NCBI GenBank assembly: GCA_947365965.1
Contig: CANAZG010000002.1
Span: 62,001-126,000, forward strand
From: an uncultured Clostridia bacterium
Lineage (GTDB): Bacteria; Bacillota; Clostridia; Oscillospirales; Oscillospiraceae
Length of the DNA stretch: 64,000 bases
Direction of reading: 5' to 3'
Shown: one piece after another, positions 50,364-59,299 of the stretch
How the letters are laid out: the number at the start of each line of letters is the position of its first letter
Position numbering within the stretch: position 1 is the stretch's first letter
Notes under the pieces: generated by a model
What the model saw: the letters and a program-made list of their open reading frames with translations, nothing else
Told to the model about the DNA's origin: nothing
Databases searched by the model: none
Position numbers and translations under genes: made by a program

Positions 50364-52145
50364 ATGAGTCAAGGAAAAATCATCAAGGTCTCCGGCCCGC
50401 TGGTGGTGGCCGACGGCCTGGCTGACGCCAACATGGCGGACGTGGTCCGCGTAGGCGAGCAGCGGCTGATCGGCGAGATCCTGAATATGACCGGCGACCG
50501 GGCCTCCATCCAGGTCTACGAGGAGACTTCCGGCCTGGGACCCGGCGCGGTGGTGGAGAGCACCGGCGCGCCCCTGAGCGTGGAGCTGGGGCCCGGCATC
50601 ATTGAGAACATCTACGACGGTATCCAGCGCCCCCTGGAGGAGATCGTCAAGCAGACAGGATCCAACAATCTGGCCCGCGGCGTGGAGGTCTCCCCCCTCA
50701 ACCGGGAGAAGAAGTGGGCCTACACCCCCGAGGCCAAGGTGGGCGACCGCGTGGTGGGCGGCGACGTGCTGGGCACGGTGCCGGAGACCGAGGTGGTCCT
50801 CCACAAGATCATGGTCCCCAACGGCGTTTCCGGCACCCTGTCCTGGACCATCAAGTCCGGCAGCTACACCGTGGACGAGGTGATCGCCAAGGTCAAGACC
50901 GACAAGGGCGACACCGTGGAGCTCACCATGACCCAGAAGTGGCCCGTCCGCGTGGGCCGTCCCTACAAGCAGAAGTACAACCCGGTGGCCCCCCTCCAGT
51001 CCGGCCAGCGGATTATCGACACCATGTTCCCCATCGCCAAGGGCGGCACGGCCGCCGTGCCCGGCCCCTTCGGCTCCGGCAAGACCGTGGTGCAGCACCA
51101 GCTGGCCAAGTGGTCCGACGTGGATATCGTCATCTACGTGGGCTGCGGCGAGCGGGGCAACGAGATGACCGACGTTCTCCGGGAGTTCCCGGAGCTTCAG
51201 GATCCCCGCACCGGCGAGTCCCTGATGAAGCGGACCGTCCTGATCGCCAACACCTCCGACATGCCCGTGGCCGCCCGTGAGGCCAGCGTGTATACCGGCA
51301 TCACCATTGCCGAGTACTTCCGCGACATGGGCTACGCCGTGGCCGTCATCGCCGACTCCACCTCCCGCTGGGCCGAGGCCCTGCGCGAGATGTCCGGCCG
51401 TCTGGAGGAGATGCCCGGTGAAGAGGGCTACCCCGCCTACCTTGCCTCCCGTCTGGCCCAGTTCTATGAGCGGGCCGGCGTGGTGCAGTGCATGGGCAGC
51501 GAGGACCGCACCGGGTCCCTGACCGCCGTGGGCGCCGTGTCGCCTCCGGGCGGCGACCTCTCCGAGCCCGTCAGCCAGGGCACCATGCGCATCGTCAAGG
51601 TGTTCTGGTCCCTGGACGCCTCCCTGGCCTACCGCCGCCACTTCCCCGCCATCAACTGGCTGAACTCCTACTCCCTGTATCTGGACACCATGAAGCCCTG
51701 GTTTGACGAGCACTACGGCCCCTCCTTCATGGAGAACCGGAACAAGGCCATGAGCCTCCTCCAGGAGGAGAACGAGCTCAACGAGATCGTGCAGCTGGTG
51801 GGTAAGGACTCCCTGAGCCCCAACGATCAGCTCACCCTGGAGACCGCCAAGATGGTCCGCGAGGACTTCCTCCAGCAGAACGCCTTTATGGACGTGGACA
51901 GCTACTCCAGCCACGACCGTCAGATGCGGATGCTGGCCATGATCCTGGACTTTGACAAGCTGGCCCGGGACGCCATCTCCAAGGGCGCTCCCCTCGCCCC
52001 CATGCTGGAGCTCCCCTCCAAGGAGAAGATCGGCCGCGCCAAGTTCGTGGACGCGGACAAGTATGTGGAGGAGTACGCCGCCATCGCCCAGGAGATGGAG
52101 CAGGAAATTGCCCAGATCGTAGAGAAAGCGGGTGCTGAGTTATGA
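50364..52145 (+). CDS. ntpA: V-type ATPase catalytic subunit A
   Basis: The 593-residue protein has the beta-barrel N-terminus, the long bulge domain peculiar to A subunits (about 110-190), the P-loop GPFGSGKTV (about 232-240), the catalytic glutamate in [14 protein letters not shown], and Walker [22 protein letters not shown]. It hydrolyses ATP in the A3B3 head to turn the rotor (or makes ATP in reverse). The ATG follows AAGGAAGGCAGTGAAGCA and the stop overlaps the subunit B start. Confidence 0.97.
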   Translation: MSQGKIIKVSGPLVVADGLADANMADVVRVGEQRLIGEILNMTGDRASIQVYEETSGLGPGAVVESTGAPLSVELGPGIIENIYDGIQRPLEEIVKQTGSNNLARGVEVSPLNREKKWAYTPEAKVGDRVVGGDVLGTVPETEVVLHKIMVPNGVSGTLSWTIKSGSYTVDEVIAKVKTDKGDTVELTMTQKWPVRVGRPYKQKYNPVAPLQSGQRIIDTMFPIAKGGTAAVPGPFGSGKTVVQHQLAKWSDVDIVIYVGCGERGNEMTDVLREFPELQDPRTGESLMKRTVLIANTSDMPVAAREASVYTGITIAEYFRDMGYAVAVIADSTSRWAEALREMSGRLEEMPGEEGYPAYLASRLAQFYERAGVVQCMGSEDRTGSLTAVGAVSPPGGDLSEPVSQGTMRIVKVFWSLDASLAYRRHFPAINWLNSYSLYLDTMKPWFDEHYGPSFMENRNKAMSLLQEENELNEIVQLVGKDSLSPNDQLTLETAKMVREDFLQQNAFMDVDSYSSHDRQMRMLAMILDFDKLARDAISKGAPLAPMLELPSKEKIGRAKFVDADKYVEEYAAIAQEMEQEIAQIVEKAGAEL

Positions 52146-53524
52146 TGAAGGAATACCGTACCATACACGAGATCTCCGGCCCGCTGATGGTGGTGGAGAA
52201 GGTTGACGGCGTCACCTACGACGAGCTGGCGGAGATCGAGCTCTCCAACGGCAGCACCCGCCGCTGCAAGGTCCTGGAGGTCAACGGCGACAAGGCCGTG
52301 GTGCAGCTCTTTGAGTCCTCTGCGGGCATCAACCTGCGGGACTCCAAGATCCGCTTCCTGGGCCACCCCCTGGAGCTGGCGGTTTCCGGCGACATGCTGG
52401 GCCGCGTGTTCAACGGCATGGGCCAGCCCATCGACGGCGGCCCCGCCATCCTGCCCGAGAAGAGCCTGGACATCAACGGTCAGCCCATCAACCCGGCGGC
52501 CCGGGACTACCCCAACGAGTTCATTCAGACCGGCGTCAGCTCCATTGACGGCCTGAACACCCTGGTCCGCGGCCAGAAGCTGCCCATCTTCTCCGGCAAC
52601 GGCCTGCCCCACGCCCAGCTGGCGGCGCAGATTGCCCGTCAGGCCAAGGTGCTGGGGGACTCCGCCTCCAACTTCGCCGTGGTCTTCGCGGCCATCGGCA
52701 TCACCTTCGAGGAGTCGGAGTACTTTGTCAACGAGTTCAAGCGCACCGGAGCCATCGACCGGACGGTGCTGTTCACCAACCTGGCCAACGACCCGGCGGT
52801 TGAGCGTATCGCCACCCCCCGCATGGCCCTGACGGCGGCGGAGTATCTGGCCTTTGAGAAGGGGATGCACGTGCTGGTCATCCTCACGGACATCACCAAC
52901 TACGCCGAGGCCCTCCGCGAGGTGTCTGCGGCCAAGAAGGAGGTCCCCGGACGCCGCGGCTACCCCGGCTACCTCTATACCGACCTGGCCCAGATGTACG
53001 AGCGCGCCGGCCGCCAGCTGGGCAAGCCCGGCTCCATCACCATGATCCCCATCCTGACCATGCCGGAGAACGACAAGACCCACCCCATCCCCGACCTGAC
53101 CGGATATATCACCGAGGGCCAGATCATCCTGTCCCAGGAGCTGTTCCGCAAGGGCATCAATCCCCCGGTGGACGTGCTGCCCAGCCTGAGCCGTCTGAAG
53201 GACAAGGGCGTGGGCGTGGGCAAGACCCGGGAGGACCACGCCTCCACCATGAACCAGCTGTTCGCCGCCTACGCCTCCGGCAAGGAGGCCAAGGAGCTGA
53301 TGACCATCCTGGGCGAGTCCGCCCTGAGCCCCACGGACCTGCTGTACGCCAAGTTTGCCGACGAGTTTGAGAAGCGCTACGTCTCCCAGGGCTACGAGAC
53401 CAACCGCAGCGTCATCGAGACCCTGGATCTGGGCTGGGAGCTGCTGAGCATCCTGCCCAAGAGCGAGCTCAAGCGCATCAAGCAGGACATGATCGACAAG
53501 TACCTGCCCAAGAAGGAGTCCTAG
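52142..53524 (+). CDS. ntpB: V-type ATPase subunit B
   Basis: The 460-residue protein is the non-catalytic partner of [29 protein letters not shown] at the start, no intact P-loop ([15 protein letters not shown] in its place), and the arginine finger region in [23 protein letters not shown]. It lends an arginine to the A-site. The gene overlaps subunit A by four bases. Confidence 0.97.
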   Translation: MMKEYRTIHEISGPLMVVEKVDGVTYDELAEIELSNGSTRRCKVLEVNGDKAVVQLFESSAGINLRDSKIRFLGHPLELAVSGDMLGRVFNGMGQPIDGGPAILPEKSLDINGQPINPAARDYPNEFIQTGVSSIDGLNTLVRGQKLPIFSGNGLPHAQLAAQIARQAKVLGDSASNFAVVFAAIGITFEESEYFVNEFKRTGAIDRTVLFTNLANDPAVERIATPRMALTAAEYLAFEKGMHVLVILTDITNYAEALREVSAAKKEVPGRRGYPGYLYTDLAQMYERAGRQLGKPGSITMIPILTMPENDKTHPIPDLTGYITEGQIILSQELFRKGINPPVDVLPSLSRLKDKGVGVGKTREDHASTMNQLFAAYASGKEAKELMTILGESALSPTDLLYAKFADEFEKRYVSQGYETNRSVIETLDLGWELLSILPKSELKRIKQDMIDKYLPKKES

Positions 53525-53569
53525 GCGGCGTACTGATGTGTCATAATCAGTTAAGAAAGAGGTGAACAG

Positions 53570-54241
53570 ATGGCCTCAGCAACGATTAACCCTACCAGAA
53601 TGGAGCTCAACCGGCTGAAGGGCCGGCTGAAGACCGCCACCCGGGGCCACAAGCTCCTCAAGGATAAGCGGGATGAACTGATGAAGCAGTTCCTGGAGAT
53701 CGTGCGGCGCAACCGGGAGCTGCGCGCCAAGGTGGAGCGGGGCCTGGAGCAGGCCAACGCGGCCTTCACCGTGGCCTCGGCCCTCATGAGCCCGGAGATG
53801 CTGGAACAGGCCCTGCTGTACCCCAAGCAGAGTGTGGAGCTGGACATGCGCTTCAAGAACGTGATGAGCGTAAATGTGCCGGTCTACGATTTCCACACCA
53901 AGAACGAGGATCCGGCGGAGATCTATCCCTACGGCTTCGCCCAGACCTCCGGCGAGCTGGACGCGGCTCTGGAGGCCCTGGCCAACGTGTTCAACGACAT
54001 GCTGCAGCTGGCGGAGGTGGAGAAGACCATGCAGCTGCTGGCGGAGGACATTGAGAAGACCCGGCGGCGCGTCAACGCCCTGGAGTACGTCATGATCCCA
54101 GGCTTCCAGCAGAAGATCCGGTACATCTCCATGAAGCTGGAGGAGAACGAGCGCGGCAACATCACCCGCCTGATGAAGGTCAAGGATATGATTTTGAAGG
54201 AAGCCATTGAGGAACGGCAGGCGCAGGACGCTAGAGCGTAA
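53570..54241 (+). CDS. ntpD: V-type ATPase subunit D (central shaft)
   Basis: The 223-residue protein has two long antiparallel helices (about 5-75 and 125-205) with INPTRMELNRLKGRLKTATRGHKLLKDKRDEL at the start, the standard shaft subunit that turns inside A3B3. The ATG follows AAGAGGTGAACAG. It is the last gene of the operon; the C-terminal tail is slightly longer than in E. hirae. Confidence 0.95.
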   Translation: MASATINPTRMELNRLKGRLKTATRGHKLLKDKRDELMKQFLEIVRRNRELRAKVERGLEQANAAFTVASALMSPEMLEQALLYPKQSVELDMRFKNVMSVNVPVYDFHTKNEDPAEIYPYGFAQTSGELDAALEALANVFNDMLQLAEVEKTMQLLAEDIEKTRRRVNALEYVMIPGFQQKIRYISMKLEENERGNITRLMKVKDMILKEAIEERQAQDARA

Positions 54242-54331
54242 GGGCTTTCGGGTCTGACGGAGGAAGTCCGGCAGAGGTTTAAGGGGAACTGTACTGTATT
54301 TGTACCGTTCCTATAAAAGGACTAAAAAGTG

Positions 54332-54381
54332 AAGGATGGTACTGCCTACTGCCCAGGATAACCCCGGGCAGTACCATCCTT
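54332..54381. terminator. Stem-loop after the V-ATPase operon
   Basis: A perfect 15-bp stem AAGGATGGTACTGCC with GGCAGTACCATCCTT encloses a 20-base loop. It ends the V-ATPase operon and the convergent XRE gene. The core GATGGTACTGCCT recurs in the stem-loop at 55701, on the other side of the AT-rich islet. Confidence 0.7.
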
Positions 54382-54392
54382 ATATTATTGTA

Positions 54393-54740
54393 TTAGTCAG
54401 GCAGCTGGTGACCGCAAGCTAAGAGGTAATTCTTTAAGATTTCCTCAAGACACTTTAGCTGCATTTCGCTGAGTGGTTCCATGCATTTGAGTAAATCCTC
54501 ATAATTCACTTTAGACTGTTTTCCTGTCAAAATATAGTCGGTACTCACGTTCATTGCACGTGAAAGATTTAATAGGCTTTCTGCACGTATATTTTTTATT
54601 CCACGTTCCACGCAGGCAAAAAACTGCCACGACAGACCTGACGCTTCTGCGGCTTGCTCTTGTGTCCATCCGAGTTGTTTTCGCCGTTTCGCAATTCTGG
54701 ACCCCATTTCCAATGCCAACGCTGTTCTTTCCCTTGCCAT
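54393..54740 (-). CDS. XRE-family helix-turn-helix protein in an AT-rich islet
   Basis: The 115-residue protein has an XRE domain (about 10-65, RRKQLGWTQEQAAEASGLSWQFFACVERGIKN) followed by a short helical tail (LSEMQLKCLEEILKNYLLA). The ATG at 54740 follows AAAAAGGAG; an earlier in-frame start has no ribosome site. Base composition is clearly poorer in GC than the V-ATPase genes, suggesting acquisition. Its targets are unknown; it is divergent from the acyltransferase gene at 54920. Confidence 0.82.
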   Translation of the reverse strand: MARERTALALEMGSRIAKRRKQLGWTQEQAAEASGLSWQFFACVERGIKNIRAESLLNLSRAMNVSTDYILTGKQSKVNYEDLLKCMEPLSEMQLKCLEEILKNYLLACGHQLPD

Positions 54741-54823
54741 AACGCTACTCCTTTTTATTGCCGTTGACAACAGTTTAGATGTAGTCGCCCAAATATCTTA
54801 TTGCCAATAGTAATAGAAACATA

Positions 54824-54852
54824 TTGCTAATAAAATAGAGTTATGGTACAAT
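54824..54852 (+). promoter_or_regulatory. Promoter of the NeuD-like acyltransferase gene
   Basis: TTGCTA, a 17-base spacer and TACAAT lie 67 bases before the ATG at 54920. GGAGG occurs in the leader but 40 bases too early. Confidence 0.6.
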
Positions 54853-54919
54853 GAAAAAAATCATGTAGAAAGGAGGCACAATCTCACAGAACACAGTACA
54901 TTTTGTTGGGATTATTTTG

Positions 54920-55525
54920 ATGAAAGACGTTGCTATCATCGGAACAGGCGGACATGCAAAAGTCGTTGCTGATATCGTACTGAGTTCAAAGGATCGTTTG
55001 GTTGGTTTCTTTACAAACGACAACAGCGTAGATAATTTTATGGGGTGGCCTGTTTTGGGAAAAGATACGGAATATAACAAATTCATGGATTGCTATTTTG
55101 TCATAGCGATTGGAAATCCAGACGTGCGTGAACGGATTTCAAATTCTATGGACGGTGTAAAATGGTATACCGCAATACATCCATCCGCATCTGTATCCAC
55201 TATCCATATATCAATAGGGGATGGAACTGTTATTATGGCAAATGCAGTGATTAACCCATATGCACAGATAGGAAACCACTGTATTATCAATTCCAATGCA
55301 ACGGTTGAACATGATAATCAGATAGAAGATTTTGCACATATATCAGTTGGAGCAAAACTTGGTGGGACGGTAAAAATTGGAAAACGAACATGGGTAGGTG
55401 TAGGGGCATCTGTGAAGAATGGGATTAGTGTATGTCAGAACTGTATGATTGGTGCGGGTGCTGTAGTTGTAAAAAATATAGATATTCCCGGTACATATGT
55501 TGGAGTTCCGGCACATAGAATTTGA
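54920..55525 (+). CDS. NeuD/PglD-like sugar O- or N-acyltransferase
   Basis: The 201-residue protein has an N-terminal Rossmann-like part (KDVAIIGTGGHAKVVADIV, which binds the sugar nucleotide in PglD) and a left-handed beta-helix of hexapeptide repeats (IGDGTVIMANAVINPYAQIGNHCIINSNATVEHDNQIEDFAHISVG). The catalytic histidine is probably in EHDNQIED. Such enzymes acetylate amino sugars in surface glycans. The ribosome site is weak. GC content is low compared with the window. No glycosyltransferase is next to it. Confidence 0.88.
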   Translation: MKDVAIIGTGGHAKVVADIVLSSKDRLVGFFTNDNSVDNFMGWPVLGKDTEYNKFMDCYFVIAIGNPDVRERISNSMDGVKWYTAIHPSASVSTIHISIGDGTVIMANAVINPYAQIGNHCIINSNATVEHDNQIEDFAHISVGAKLGGTVKIGKRTWVGVGASVKNGISVCQNCMIGAGAVVVKNIDIPGTYVGVPAHRI

Positions 55526-55633
55526 TTCATGCCGTTTTGCCTGCGCCTTACGGAGCAGTCGACAGTAATAGGATTACCGGATTTTTACCGCTTCTAAGCT
55601 GGGACTATTTGGGAGAATGAGGACAGAAAAGCG

Positions 55634-55662
55634 TTGACAGATGGGACTAAATATGGTATGTT
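55634..55662 (+). promoter_or_regulatory. Promoter ahead of the CatB-like acyltransferase gene
   Basis: TTGACA, a 17-base spacer and TATGTT lie about 235 bases before the start at 55898. The long leader contains the stem-loops listed next. Confidence 0.65.
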
Positions 55663-55700
55663 AGCACTACCTGATAGCGTGGCCCATAAAGGTGCAGGAG

Positions 55701-55736
55701 ATGGTACTGCCTGAATTAAAATCCAGGCAGTACCAT
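55701..55736 (+). terminator. Terminator-like stem-loop in the CatB-like gene leader
   Basis: ATGGTACTGCCTG pairs perfectly with CAGGCAGTACCAT over 13 bp, followed by TTATAAAAATTC. It could end the transcript from the promoter just upstream or serve as an attenuator. Its core matches the stem-loop at 54332. Confidence 0.6.
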
Positions 55737-55749
55737 TTATAAAAATTCA

Positions 55750-55793
55750 AAAAGCGGTGCACCGCTTTTGTTTCACTATTAGTGAAACAAAAG
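55750..55793 (+). repeat. Two overlapping palindromes
   Basis: AAAAGCGGTGCACCGCTTTT (55750-55769) is a perfect 20-base palindrome; a 13-bp hairpin CTTTTGTTTCACT (55765-55793, loop ATT) shares its last five bases. Both cannot form fully at once. Confidence 0.75.
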
Positions 55794-55897
55794 CCATATT
55801 GCTTTCAATATTTGCAGAGCTCCTTCTCGGAATCGCAGCCATAAGGGCGGCCCTACCTGTGCCTTATAGCATAAATAAAAAGAATGGAAAAATAAAC

Positions 55898-56539
55898 ATG
55901 ACAAATTTTCACGTTCTAGAGGAATTTCAGCGGGTAAGGGAGCATATAAGAGAGACGCAGCAAAAGGAATATATTCGGCTCGAGGATGAAATTGGGGTTT
56001 TTTCCTATGGAATTCCCAAGGTATATTCATGGGGCGAAAATGCGCGGCTTATTATAGGAAAATTTTGCTCTATAGCATCTGGTGTTTCCATATTTTTAGG
56101 TGGAAATCATCGTGTGGACTGGAACAGCACCTACCCCTTTAACACACTAATGCCGGAATCCTTTTCTTATATTATGGGGCACCCTTCTTCCAAAGGAGAT
56201 GTGGTAATTGGAAATGACGTCTGGATTGGATCAGATTCAAAAATTATGTCTGGCGTAGCAATTGCTGATGGCTGCATTGTTGGAGCCAATGCCCTGGTGA
56301 CCCAAAGTGTCTTAAAGCCTTACACAGTTGTGGGTGGGGTACCTGCCAAAATCATAAAGCGGCGATTTTCGTCCATAGCAATTCGACGGCTATGTAAAAT
56401 GCAGTGGTGGAATTGGAAGGATAATGATATTATTACTGCTATTCCGCTGCTGCAAAGCAATGATATGGATGGACTGTGGCGCTATTATATTGAGTTGAAA
56501 AGAAGGGAGAGCACAAGCTCTCCAACTGATTTACCATAA
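55898..56539 (+). CDS. CatB/Vat-like hexapeptide acetyltransferase
   Basis: The 213-residue protein shows the xenobiotic-acetyltransferase pattern: ENARLIIGKFCSIASGVSIFLGGNHRVDWNSTYPF, with the likely catalytic histidine in GGNHR, and then KGDVVIGNDVWIGSDSKIMSGVAIADGCIVGANALVTQ. Trimeric beta-helix enzymes of this type acetylate chloramphenicol, streptogramins or sugars; a drug substrate is not shown here. The start at 55898 is chosen because homologous sequence begins there; the ribosome site is poor. Low GC, like its neighbours in the islet. Confidence 0.82.
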   Translation: MTNFHVLEEFQRVREHIRETQQKEYIRLEDEIGVFSYGIPKVYSWGENARLIIGKFCSIASGVSIFLGGNHRVDWNSTYPFNTLMPESFSYIMGHPSSKGDVVIGNDVWIGSDSKIMSGVAIADGCIVGANALVTQSVLKPYTVVGGVPAKIIKRRFSSIAIRRLCKMQWWNWKDNDIITAIPLLQSNDMDGLWRYYIELKRRESTSSPTDLP

Positions 56540-56574
56540 ATAAAGATTCAGAGTTCAAGAGATGAAACAATAAA

Positions 56575-56603
56575 GGACGGCCTGCCATCCCGGCAGGCCG
56601 TCC
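56575..56603. terminator. Bidirectional stem-loop between convergent genes
   Basis: GGACGGCCTGCC pairs with GGCAGGCCGTCC around ATCCC. It closes the acyltransferase gene and the convergent 5'-nucleotidase gene; the minus side continues with TTTATTG. Confidence 0.75.
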
Positions 56604-56640
56604 GTGCTATTATTTGTTGGTCTAATGCGATGAGAGTGGT

Positions 56641-58962
56641 CTAGGCAGCGGCGGGCTCGGTGTCAGCGGCGTCCTCGCCCTCGGCGGGCTCAGTAGCAGC
56701 GGCGTCCTCGCCCTCGGCGGGAGCCTCAGCAGCGGGGGCCTCGGGGGCCTCAGCCAGGATCTTGCACAGCTGGGCGCGGGTCAGCTCGCCATTGGGATTG
56801 AAGGTGCCGTCGGGGTTGCCGCCGATGACGCCCAGCTCGGCCAGAGCCAGCACATAGCCGTCATCGGTGTCGGGGAAGGTGGAATCCTTCTCGGAAGCCT
56901 CGATCTTCAGGGCCTTGGCCAGGAGCTGGCACATCTCCACACGGGTGATGAAAGCGTTCTGCTCCACGTCGCCGTCAATGAGGCCCTCGCTCTTGGCCAG
57001 AGCGATGTAGCCGCTGGCCCAGGTGCCGCCCTCCACGGGAGCGGCGTCCTCATAGCCGGCATAGGCCAGGACCATCTTCAGGGCAGCGCCCCAGTTGACG
57101 CTGTCGCCGGGCTTGAAGGTGCCGTCGGGATAGCCGGCGACAATGCCATCGTTCACCATGGCGGTGACAAACGCATAGTGCCAGTTGGCCTCGGTCACAT
57201 CAGAGAAGCTGACAGCAGCGGGCTCCTCGGGCTTGGCGTCGGGCTCAGCAGGCTCCTCGGGCTCAGTGGGCTCAGCGGCCTCGGTCACAACAGTGATGCG
57301 GCCGGCGGGCTCGCCATACTTCTCGGCGGTCACGTTACCCTCCAGAACCTCGGTGATGTAGGCCATCAGGGCCTCATCCAGAGGCATGCCGGTGTCAATG
57401 ATGGACGCAGAGGCGGTGAGAGCGTAGTAGGTGTCGCCGCCAGTGGCCAGGAAGTCGTTGGTCACCACAACATAGCTGGCAGCGGGATCAAAGTCCTGGC
57501 CGTTGATGCTGTCGATGGTGACGCGGTTGATGCTCTTGGGGGCAAAATAGGTGGTCTCGCCGTAGACCTCGCCCTGGTCATAGGCCTTGGTGGTGTCAAC
57601 GGTGAAGACAACGCCGGAAACCTGGGGGAAGCCGCCCACAGCGTCGGGGGTGCAGAAGGTGGAAGCCTCCAGGACCTCCAGCAGGTCCTCGCCGGTAACA
57701 GTGACGTAGGCCACAGTGTTGCCGAAGGGCAGAACGGTGTTGACATCCTTCTTGGTGATGTCGCCGGCCTCGATGGTGGCGCGGATACCGCCGCCGTTGG
57801 TGATGGCGATCACGTTCTCAGCGGGAACGCCCAGATCCTCGCCGCCGTTGGTGGCGCACCAGACCATGGCGTCGGTGATGAGGTCGCCCAGATTGGTCTC
57901 CTCAGTGCGGTTGCCGGGGGCCTTCTCGCCGTTGAGCAGAACCTCGCTGGTGGCGAAGGTGGCGCCGTACTCGGCCTCGATCTCAGCGCGGATGGCGGCG
58001 GCCCGGGCGGCGATCTCGTCGTCCTCAGCCACAGCGATGGTCTCAGCGGCCACGTTCTCGGTGGTGATGGTCTCGTCCTTGATGGTGACCACGCCGATGT
58101 TGGCCAGCTTGGTTCCGGTGGAGGTGACAACAGTGCCGCCCACAGTGCGGTTCTCGTTGGTCTTCTCCACGATCTTGTCCAGAGTGGAGTGGGAGTGGCC
58201 GTCAATGAACACGTCGATGCCGGTCACCTTTTCCAGCAGGTCGATGGAGCGGTTGGCGGTGGCAGCGGTCTCGTCGTCAATGCCCAGGTGGCCCAGGCAG
58301 ATGATGTAGTCGCACTCGGCCTGGGTGAGCTCGTCAACCTGGGCCTGGGCAACAGCGTACATGTCCTCGCCGCCGGCAAAGGAAACGCCCTTGATCTTGC
58401 CGGGGTGGGCCTTGGAAGCAGCCTCGGGGGTGTCCAGACCGAACACGCCGATCTTGGCGCCGTCCTCGGTCTCAAAGACCAGGTTGTCGCCAAAGGCCAG
58501 CTCGCCGTTATAAGTAATGTTGGCGGCCAGGATGGGGAACTGGGCAGCCTCGGCCAGCTTGGTCAGGTTCTCATAGCCGTAGTCAAACTCGTGGTTGCCG
58601 GGCACAGCCACATCGTAGCCGGCCATGCTCATCAGCTCCACGGCAGTGGCGCCCAGGGAGACGCTCACAGAGGTCTCGCCCTGGCTGAAGTCGCCGGCGT
58701 CCATCACCAGGACGTAAGCGCCGGCCTCCTCGTACATGGCTTTCAGCGCGGCCACCTGGGCATAGCCCTCGATGGCGCCATGAACATCGTTGGTGTGGAG
58801 AATGACAATTGCGCCGTCAGCCTCCGCAGGCACCTCAAACGCGGCGGCAGGAGCGCCTTCCGCGTCGCCGCTGGCATCCTCTTCCGCCATGGCGGTAACG
58901 GTCATGCCAAGGGCAAGGACCATCGCCAGCAGAAGAGAGAGCAGCTTGTTCCACTTTCTCAT
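56641..58962 (-). CDS. Surface 5'-nucleotidase with SLH domains
   Basis: The 773-residue protein has a signal peptide (cleaved near residue 26), a metallophosphatase domain with D59 and H61 in HTNDVHG, GD in MDAGDFSQG, GNHE at 122-125 and GHSHS, a C-terminal nucleotidase domain (about 340-540, ITNGGGIRATIEAGDITKKDV and ATGGDTYYAL), and then SLH motifs (about 590-745, FSDVTEANWHYAFV and FITRVEMCQLLAKAL). It releases phosphate from extracellular nucleotides at the cell wall, feeding phosphate and nucleoside uptake. The extreme C-terminus is an Ala/Glu-rich tail with an 11-residue repeat. Confidence 0.93.
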   Translation of the reverse strand: MRKWNKLLSLLLAMVLALGMTVTAMAEEDASGDAEGAPAAAFEVPAEADGAIVILHTNDVHGAIEGYAQVAALKAMYEEAGAYVLVMDAGDFSQGETSVSVSLGATAVELMSMAGYDVAVPGNHEFDYGYENLTKLAEAAQFPILAANITYNGELAFGDNLVFETEDGAKIGVFGLDTPEAASKAHPGKIKGVSFAGGEDMYAVAQAQVDELTQAECDYIICLGHLGIDDETAATANRSIDLLEKVTGIDVFIDGHSHSTLDKIVEKTNENRTVGGTVVTSTGTKLANIGVVTIKDETITTENVAAETIAVAEDDEIAARAAAIRAEIEAEYGATFATSEVLLNGEKAPGNRTEETNLGDLITDAMVWCATNGGEDLGVPAENVIAITNGGGIRATIEAGDITKKDVNTVLPFGNTVAYVTVTGEDLLEVLEASTFCTPDAVGGFPQVSGVVFTVDTTKAYDQGEVYGETTYFAPKSINRVTIDSINGQDFDPAASYVVVTNDFLATGGDTYYALTASASIIDTGMPLDEALMAYITEVLEGNVTAEKYGEPAGRITVVTEAAEPTEPEEPAEPDAKPEEPAAVSFSDVTEANWHYAFVTAMVNDGIVAGYPDGTFKPGDSVNWGAALKMVLAYAGYEDAAPVEGGTWASGYIALAKSEGLIDGDVEQNAFITRVEMCQLLAKALKIEASEKDSTFPDTDDGYVLALAELGVIGGNPDGTFNPNGELTRAQLCKILAEAPEAPAAEAPAEGEDAAATEPAEGEDAADTEPAAA
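56664..56721 (-). repeat. 33-base direct repeat encoding the acidic tail
   Basis: A 25-base word (CAGCGGCGTCCTCGCCCTCG and on) occurs at 56664 and 56697. The 33-base step equals 11 codons and encodes the repeated AEGEDAA unit at the end of the 5'-nucleotidase. Confidence 0.8.
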
Positions 58963-58990
58963 ATCGGGTTTCCTCCTAAAATAAATTTGA

Positions 58991-59049
58991 GCGGACAGCC
59001 GCCTCCAGGCGGCTGTCCGCCCGGAGGACAGAGGGGTACTCCTCTGTCC
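58991..59049 (-). other. Tandem hairpins in the 5'-nucleotidase leader
   Basis: A perfect 14-bp stem (GCGGACAGCCGCCT with its complement, 58991-59020) is followed by a 9-bp stem (GGACAGAGG with CCTCTGTCC, 59026-59049). Both lie between the -10 box at 59066 and the ribosome site, so they belong to the leader. There is no U-run, so stabilising the message is more likely than termination. Confidence 0.6.
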
Positions 59050-59065
59050 GCTCGATTCTTTTATG

Positions 59066-59071
59066 ATTATA
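59066..59071 (-). promoter_or_regulatory. -10 box of the 5'-nucleotidase promoter
   Basis: A perfect TATAAT occurs on the minus strand about 100 bases before the start; the -35 region (CTAGCC) is weak. Confidence 0.5.
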
Positions 59072-59197
59072 CCTTATGTTTCGCCGTTTGGCTAGTCTTG
59101 TTTCCCCTACTTTCGTAAAAATTTTGAAAAAATTTTTCCCATTTTTCAGGGATCGGCGGTTTTGCCTCCGGGCCCCACTGGATTATCATGAAAAAAC

Positions 59198-59207
59198 ATG
59201 GTATACT
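59198..59207 (+). promoter_or_regulatory. Extended -10 promoter of the hydantoinase operon
   Basis: CATGGTATACT is an extended -10 box (TGnTATACT) about 95 bases before the ATG at 59300, with no good -35 box. The leader has no strong hairpin. Confidence 0.45.
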
Positions 59208-59299
59208 GGACAAAACAGCCAGAGGAGGACCGGGTCCTCTGAAACGCTTCTTTCATAAATAAGAACAACCACTTAAAAAAAGCAAGGAGGCGGACTACT

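Larger units (their letters stand above)
55526..55897. other. Noncoding stretch between two acyltransferase genes
   Basis: This 372-base stretch holds a good promoter (55634-55662), a terminator-like stem-loop (55701-55736) and two overlapping palindromes (55750-55793). From 55800 to 55875 a GC-rich piece appears, of which I recognise nothing. An open frame starts at 55757 but only its part from 55898 looks like protein. Confidence 0.6.

Noticed and set aside
50334..51914. 526-codon minus-strand frame opposite V-ATPase subunit A
   Set aside because: This is antisense shadow coding of a highly conserved gene, with no ribosome site or known motif.
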